A stretch of DNA of 64,000 nt. Source: Neopusillimonas aromaticivorans. GTDB lineage: Bacteria; Pseudomonadota; Gammaproteobacteria; Burkholderiales; Burkholderiaceae_B. The translations under genes and the position numbers were made by a program. Position 1 is the stretch's first letter; each line of letters starts with the position of its first letter. The notes beneath the pieces were generated by a model. The model was given only the letters and a program-made list of their open reading frames with translations, did not search any database and was not told where the DNA came from. The DNA lies in contig NZ_CP128233.1 in NCBI RefSeq assembly GCF_030344915.1, positions 1,302,001 to 1,366,000 on the forward strand. The letters are read 5' to 3'. Shown piece after piece: positions 59,371 through 64,000 of this stretch.

Positions 59371-60071
59371 TCATGCGTTGATTTCCGCTTCGAGCCGCCG
59401 CAATCTCTCCACAATGGTCTCGAATGGCAAGGTGTCGCCGTAGAACATCTGGGCAGCCAGCCTCGCCAGGTCATACCAGTGACGGGACTGGCGCTCAGCA
59501 CTGGGTTTCAGGCTCGGGCGATGGCACTCGACGTGAATCAGCGTGGCCTTCTCCCAGAAAGTGCGCACCCCTGACAACACGGACACCTGCGCAGTCGGCA
59601 AGGCCAGGTCGGGGACGTGTTCGGCAATATCTGGTGTGATGGAAAGCAGGCTCTGTGGCAAGGTCGAGTTACGACCGCCAAATTCGATCAGGATGCTCGG
59701 ACGCACGTAGCTGTCGGTATTTTCTACCGCGCTGGTTGTTGCTGGTAATCGATTCCAACTCGGGGGCGTCGGCCACCAGGCTGCGGTAATCGACGGTGAC
59801 GTCGATGTCTTCGGAGAAACGGTCAATCGCCTTGTAGACCTTGGACAGCGAGGTGCCACCCTTGAAAGCCATGGGCTTGCGGCAAGGCAGCTGAAACAGG
59901 ATGTCGAGCACCTGGCACAGCCAGATGTCTTTTTCCAGGATCTCAGCCCGGCGGCCCATCACAGGCGCCAGGCTCTGGAGTAAATCAGCTTGATCGCTGA
60001 CGGACAGGTCGAAGTAGTGTTCGCGGCAGCTTGGCAGCGATACGCTCGCGGATGGCTTGTGATGTGCTCAT
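59371..60071 (-). pseudogene. AbiE-type toxin (AbiEii nucleotidyltransferase) remnant, fused to antitoxin start
   Basis: Minus-strand pieces: MSTSQAIRERIAAKLP (60071, resembling the start of a DUF6088/AbiEi-type antitoxin), then in another frame REHYFDLSVSDQADLLQSLAPVMGRRAEILEKD, FKGGTSLSKVYKAIDRFSEDIDVTVDYR (the GGTSLSK...EDIDxxxDY nucleotidyltransferase motif), then after an internal gap YVRPSILIEFGGRN, VRTFWEKATLIHVECHR, RHWYDLARLAAQMF. Family members have about 80 more residues where the gap is, and a whole antitoxin gene upstream. Two deletions explain this better than sequencing slips. Confidence 0.65.
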
Positions 60072-60189
60072 GGCTAGCTTCGTGTTGGATAATCTACCAA
60101 AATATCTAACAGTTCACAAGGCGCACGTTGTAGACAAGAAACCGCTTCGCTTATCCTCCGCGCCTTTTGGCTCTGAAAGAGGATTTGTG

Positions 60190-61369
60190 ATGTTGATAGG
60201 GTTATCCCTGCTGGCCTTCGCCATCGGGGTTCTGGTGGGAAGAATCAGTGTGCGCCACTACCGACTTGACCGCATCGCCTGGGCACAGCGGCGGTTGCAG
60301 CTGAAGGTGCTGTCGCTCGAACTCAAGAGCCTACGCAGCAAAGTGGTGTCCGCCCAAGGGCGGCGCACGCCACCGGCCCAACGACGCTTGGTGCGCAAGC
60401 TGCCGATGCTGAAATGGTGGCAGCGGCGGCTGATCGCCTGGCTGCGCCTGCACTTCCCGTGGCTGACGCGTTTCATGCGATTCACCCCGACAACCTACAT
60501 CCGTTGGCTGCAGGCCAAGTCGCGCAAGGGCCACGCAATGAAGATCGCCGAGGGCAAGGCGCGTGGTCGGCCACCCACGCCACAGTTCATCGTCGATGCC
60601 ATCGTGGCCATCAAACGCGACCACCCCCGCTACAGTGCCGGGCACATCGCCCGGATGATTTCTGGCGGCGAGCTGAAATTCCGCATCAGCAAAATGACGG
60701 TTGCCACAATTCTCAAAGCCCACGGCTTCAAGCCCAGTGCCGAAGGGCAAGCGCCCACCGCGCGAAGAAGAACCCGGCTGGCTGACCACGCTCTACAACC
60801 AACACGTCATGGCCATCGATTTCAAAAACACACTCGACCTGGCAGGCAACACCATGGCCGTGTTCAACCTGATTGACCACGGACGACGCGTACTGCACTG
60901 GTCACGCGCCACCTACAATCCGACAGCAGAATGGGTGGCCCAGCAACTGCGCAATGCCTTTATGGACATGGACGACTTGCCCGAAGCCATCGTGATGGAT
61001 CGCGACAGCATTTTCTTGCCTATCGTGAAACAGACGCTCCCGGCCATGGGCATCAAAACCATCCGGATTGGCTACAAGTGCCCTTGGCAAAACGCGGTGG
61101 TGGAGCGCTTTCATCGCACACTGACCGACGAACTGCTGCGAGATGTGCAGCCCGTGAATGACCGGCACCTGAACCGGCTGCTTGTTGGATTTCGTGAGTA
61201 CTACAACACTGCCCGGCCACATATGGCCAATGGAGCGGAGCCACCGATCTTTCCGGATGTAACGAACAACCCTGCAGTCAACGATCCCGACTTCTTCAAG
61301 ACACCGCGCAAACTCGTGCGCCAGAAGTGGCTGGGCGGCCTGCACTCCAGCTATCGCTGGGCAGCGTAG
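60190..61369 (+). CDS. DDE (rve) integrase-like transposase
   Basis: About 393 residues with one frame change near 60755. Odd N-terminal membrane-like helix (MLIGLSLLAFAIGVLVGRISV), an Arg/Lys-rich region, a helix-turn-helix part (RPPTPQFIVDAIVAIKRDHPRYSAGHIARMI), then the catalytic core: VMAIDFKNTL (Asp), LIDHGRRVLHWSRATYNPTAEWVAQQL, AIVMDRDSIF (Asp), CPWQNAVVERFHRTL (Glu). The HGRR-NPTAEW pattern places it near IS481-like integrases. AGAGGA precedes ATG 60190. I could not define terminal inverted repeats. Confidence 0.75.
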
Positions 61370-61815
61370 TTCTCGACTGACAAGTTGGCGAGCCGCGGTC
61401 ATCGGTGCCGGCAGCCGAGGCCCCGTCACGCCTGAAATTCCGACATCCTCCAATCCTGAGCACACCTTCACCTTAAGGGAAGGTCTAACTGTGCTTGCCG
61501 GGAACAAAAACAGGCCAGAAACCGACTGCATGGCACACCCAAAAGACGCAAAAAGTAGCCTATCGGATTTTTCACCAGCACAGTCGAACACGTTGGCCGT
61601 GGCAACGTCGGGATTCACAGTGAGCGTAAGATGTCCACCCTTTCAACTTGCTGATATTACGAGAATTTTATTCTTCGCAACGAGCGTACAAGCAGATGTA
61701 AATGTACATCTATGCAAGATGCCCCGTATTACAGAGCGTAGCCTGACGTACAAGCATCCCAGCATTTTTGCTGAGGTGCATCACCCAGTAACGCCCAAAG
61801 CGATTAGACGCAGAA
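61370..61815. other. Spacer without a supported gene
   Basis: 446 bases between the transposase and the NYN gene. Right half (61600-61800) is less GC-rich than the surroundings. The longest frame (61491-61838, + strand) has no recognisable domain and overlaps the end of the NYN gene, so it is not called. No terminal repeat of the transposase element was identified. Confidence 0.5.
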
Positions 61816-62439
61816 TCACCACAAACCAGGCTTTGTAAAAGTGCCGTGCAGATCACTCAGTTCTTCAGGGAACTGAGCCTCTTCAAGTACACCCCTACGA
61901 ATCTGCTTGAAAAAATCAATGTGAGGCAAAATTGCCCGGCTGGGGTTCTTCTGAGGGTTGAGTACCCCCACTTTCTTGCGCAAGTCCGTGCGGACAAGTT
62001 TTATCGGAGCCAGCAGGTCTGAGTCATTTGAAATAACAACGGCAACATCAAATCGGTTCAAATGCGCATCATGCAACATATGTGTTGCCAAGTTGACGTC
62101 GGAGCCCTTTTCTTCCGTCTTAATGACCTCTACGTACTGTTGCTTTGCCCCCGGTAGCGCAACCGCAGGCATCCAGACGTTATGGGTTAGATAGTGACCC
62201 AATACTATTTGGGTCGTTGGTAAAGTGCGCAATGCTCGAAGATATGTCTGCTGCCGCATTGGCTGGCCCGGGTCGTTAGGACGCTCAGAAACCAGCGCAG
62301 TGAAATACTTCACTGCCACAATGTTATTTTTGGGCATAAGAAGCTCGCAGAGCTTCTGGATGTTCAACCAGCGGTAGGGCGTACCTTTCAGGCAGCCGTA
62401 ATAAAGATTGAACGCATCAACGTAGACGATAGTGCGCAT
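61816..62439 (-). CDS. NYN-domain protein (PIN-like, LabA/DUF88 type)
   Basis: 207 residues: VYVDAFNLYYGCLKGTPYRWLN, VKYFTALV, VEVIKTEEKGSDVNLATHMLHDAHLNRFDVAVVISNDSDLLAPIKLVRTDLRKKVGVLNP. The four acidic clusters (D-x-N, KGSDVNLA, SNDSDL) are the NYN/PIN nuclease metal site, all present. Such proteins occur in defence or TA-rich islands; the RNA target is unknown. The start at 62439 has a weak ribosome site (GTAGGTACAG) just after a terminator-like hairpin. Confidence 0.85.
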   Translation of the reverse strand: MRTIVYVDAFNLYYGCLKGTPYRWLNIQKLCELLMPKNNIVAVKYFTALVSERPNDPGQPMRQQTYLRALRTLPTTQIVLGHYLTHNVWMPAVALPGAKQQYVEVIKTEEKGSDVNLATHMLHDAHLNRFDVAVVISNDSDLLAPIKLVRTDLRKKVGVLNPQKNPSRAILPHIDFFKQIRRGVLEEAQFPEELSDLHGTFTKPGLW

Positions 62440-62457
62440 CTGTACCTACAAAAAGCA

Positions 62458-62479
62458 GGGGCCACCCGAAGGTGGCCCC
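62458..62479 (-). terminator. TTCG-loop terminator immediately before the NYN gene
   Basis: On the minus strand GGGGCCACC-TTCG-GGTGGCCCC is followed by TGCTTTTTGTAGGTACAG and the NYN ATG. It would stop minus-strand transcription from the integrase side. It resembles the hairpin at 57782-57797 with its CTTTTTGTAG tail. Confidence 0.7.
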
Positions 62480-62631
62480 GCGCCCAGCCACCGAAGCACC
62501 TGGGGTGATATCTTTTTATTTTATTCAATGCTGCGGCTACTGTCAACCTTAAGCGCCGGAGCGGGGTGTCAGATAGGAACCATCTAATTGCATCTACAAT
62601 AAATCAGCCGACGCCAGAGAGGTGCGCTTTT

Positions 62632-62906
62632 ATGAGCAAGAAACCCGACCCAACCCGCATTGACGATGACGCCCCAGAGTGGAGTGCACAAAACTTCAAA
62701 TCGGCCAAGAGGCTGTCCGATATGCCTGATGATTTTCAGCAGGCCATACGCCGCGCACTTGGCCCTCAGCAATCCCCAAAAAGGTACGGACCGCAATACG
62801 GTATGACGCCGACATCCTTGAAGCGTTCAAGGCCGATGGTCCTGGTTGGCAGACGCGCATGAACGACGCGTTGCGTGATTGGCTGCGATCTCACCACCGG
62901 GCGTAG
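62632..62906 (+). CDS. BrnA-type antitoxin, no toxin partner
   Basis: 91 residues after restoring one A at about 62785. MSKKPDPTRIDDDAPEWSAQNFKSAKRLSDM, then the ribbon-helix-helix part RTAIRYDADILEAFKADGPGWQTRMNDALRDWLRSH, which is the BrnA/DUF4415 signature (GPGWQTRxNxALRxWL). BrnA binds DNA and neutralises BrnT. brnT normally precedes brnA, but the 190 bases upstream hold none, so this is an orphan antitoxin or repressor. Confidence 0.8.
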
Positions 62907-62915
62907 GAGTGGAAA

Positions 62916-62933
62916 AGCCCGCTGACGCGGGCT
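62916..62933 (+). terminator. Hairpin after the BrnA gene
   Basis: AGCCCGC-TGAC-GCGGGCT, 7-bp perfect stem, 9 bases after the stop codon, between convergent genes; no strong T-run. Confidence 0.6.
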
Positions 62934-62969
62934 CAAGAGTAAACAAAGCGATGATTATGACCTTTGCTG

Positions 62970-64000
62970 TCAAGCGAACAAACCGGTGGCTTGGGCGGCG
63001 GCGTTGGCATTGTGTCTTTTCCTTCCTTCCGTCAGGTGCAGGTAGCCTGCGGTTGTTTTAAGCTGCGTATGCCCCAGCGCTTGCTGAACATCGACGATGT
63101 CTGAGCCGCTGTCCAGCATCATCGAGGCATACGTATGACGCAGGTCATGCATCCTCAAGCCAGGCAGCCCGGCCTTTTCCCGCGCGGTTACCCACGCATT
63201 GCGACAGGAATAGTAAGGTTTACCGGTCTGGGGGTTTGGGAAGACCCATTCTGAAGCGCTCTCGTGCATTCGGTTGCGCAGGACCTCCAGGACGCCGGCA
63301 GAAAGGTGCAGCACAAACCCTTTCTTGGCCTTGTCGTCCTCTGCCGGAACGGTCAGCGTCGCCCGGGCCTCGTCGAACCATGACCACCGCATGGCCAGTA
63401 CATTATCCCGGCGCAACCCTGTAGCCCCCATGACACGGATGATATCGGGTAGGTCAGGATTTTGTGAGCCCTCGGCAGCCTTGAGTAGCGCCTTTAATTG
63501 TGCTTGTGTCAGGAATTTGCCTACGATTTTGCGCACGGTCGTCAGCTTAATGGCATGCGTGGGGTTCACTGTCACATGTGTGCCCTTGATACGTATTGCC
63601 TCATTGAAAATGTGGCGTACCAGGATCAAGATGCGCTTGACGGTTCCCTCTGACAATGTGCGCGTGGAGGATTTTTCCCAACGGCCGCCTGAAACCCGTT
63701 TTTGGCGTAGCTGGCCGGCATAGTCCACGATCTCATCCCCATCAATCTCGTTTAACCGCCTATCCCCGAACTGCGGCTGAATATGGTTGCGGTAAATCGA
63801 AGCATGCGTTTCATATGACCGGCTTTCCAGCTTGACCTTGGGCAGAAACGTATTGAAGAAGAACTCGTCCATGGTAGGTGAAAGCAGGAGCCGGCCGCGA
63901 GGCAGCCCCTTTTGTGATCCTCAAGACGTTTCAGGTAAGCACACGCCATCGCCCGAGCGGCGTTGGCCGAGATTTCCCCGACCTTGCCCAGTTTTTCCTG
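62970..64000 (-). CDS. Tyrosine recombinase/integrase, cut by window edge
   Basis: At least 340 residues; the N-terminus lies past 64000. SAM-like core-binding domain (MDEFFFNTFLPKVKLESRSYETHASIYRNHIQPQFG), then the catalytic domain: GATGLRRDNVLAMRWSWFD (Arg I), HDLRHTYASMML (His-x-x-Arg), ALGHTQLKTTAGYLHL (His, Tyr nucleophile). A short G run near 63917 breaks the frame; correcting it joins LGKVGEISANAARAMACAYLKRLE upstream. Complete catalytic set, so probably active. It is the likely integration enzyme of the island to its left; no attachment site was identified. Confidence 0.9.

Noticed and set aside
57691..61387. Inverted 9-bp AACTTGTCA (57694-57702) and TGACAAGTT (61379-61387) as possible ends of one mobile element
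   Set aside because: Matches of this length are expected by chance in 64 kb, the flanking bases do not extend the match, and no target duplication is seen.
60902..61618. 238-codon frame antisense to the transposase
   Set aside because: Lies mainly opposite the rve catalytic core, so it is a shadow of that gene; the part past 61369 is not enough to call.
61491..61838. 115-codon open frame on the + strand between the transposase and NYN gene
   Set aside because: No domain and no ribosome site; mixed composition and overlap with the NYN gene end.

Overview
The window looks like the chromosome of an Alcaligenaceae-type betaproteobacterium (relatives of Bordetella, Achromobacter, Pusillimonas). 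The evidence is the GC-rich coding bias and the gene order gltBD - mlaFED-mlaA-mlaC - ABC exporter - ibaG - murA - hisGDBHAFIE - HIT - tatABC, which is typical of that group. This placement is inferred from gene content; no database search was possible.

Layout. 1-5.8 kb: a 5-oxoprolinase cut by the window edge, a Phd/ParE-type toxin-antitoxin (TA) pair, a 216-bp near-palindromic repeat, the glutathione-dependent formaldehyde detoxification pair (adhC, fghA), and a REP-associated transposase relative that has lost its catalytic residues. 6.1-27.7 kb: a long co-directional housekeeping block covering glutamate synthase, Mla phospholipid transport, an ABC-2 exporter, peptidoglycan precursor synthesis (MurA), histidine biosynthesis and Tat export. 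27.7-38.3 kb: a DUF433/DUF5615 pair, an EamA transporter, an ATP-grasp protein, a hemerythrin, an O-antigen ligase, an autotransporter whose start codon is split by an IS605-type element (tnpA + tnpB), and a GT25 glycosyltransferase. 38.4-43.6 kb: pgi, a WbpL-like initiating transferase, WbpM and a MazEF pair. 43.6-49.9 kb: a complete type I secretion system (TolC, HlyD, PrtD-type) with a SapC protein. 50-57.3 kb: an ABC-dependent O-polysaccharide cluster with Wzm, Wzt carrying a C-terminal binding domain, a WbdD-like methyltransferase and a 1346-residue protein with three glycosyltransferase modules. 57.4-64 kb: an accessory island of TA modules, gene fragments, a DDE transposase, an NYN nuclease-like protein and, at the edge, a tyrosine recombinase.

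How the genes fit together. Surface biogenesis dominates: lipid-linked O-antigen start-up (WbpL, WbpM), polymer assembly, capping and export (triple GT, methyltransferase, Wzm/Wzt), ligation (O-antigen ligase), outer-membrane lipid asymmetry (Mla), and two protein surface/secretion routes (autotransporter, type I). The only trace of a type I substrate is an RTX-like fragment at 57.5 kb.

Data quality matters here. About 25 genes, including gltB, gltD, hisG, hisD, pgi, tatA and several transporters, are interrupted by single-base frameshifts. Nearly all sit at homopolymer runs that are one base short; five others are an extra A in the context CCTGGG (either strand). Most of these genes are probably intact in the organism and the breaks come from sequencing. 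Coordinates of affected genes below span the whole corrected gene. The damage that looks real is the IS605-split autotransporter and the fragments in the 57.4-60.1 kb island.
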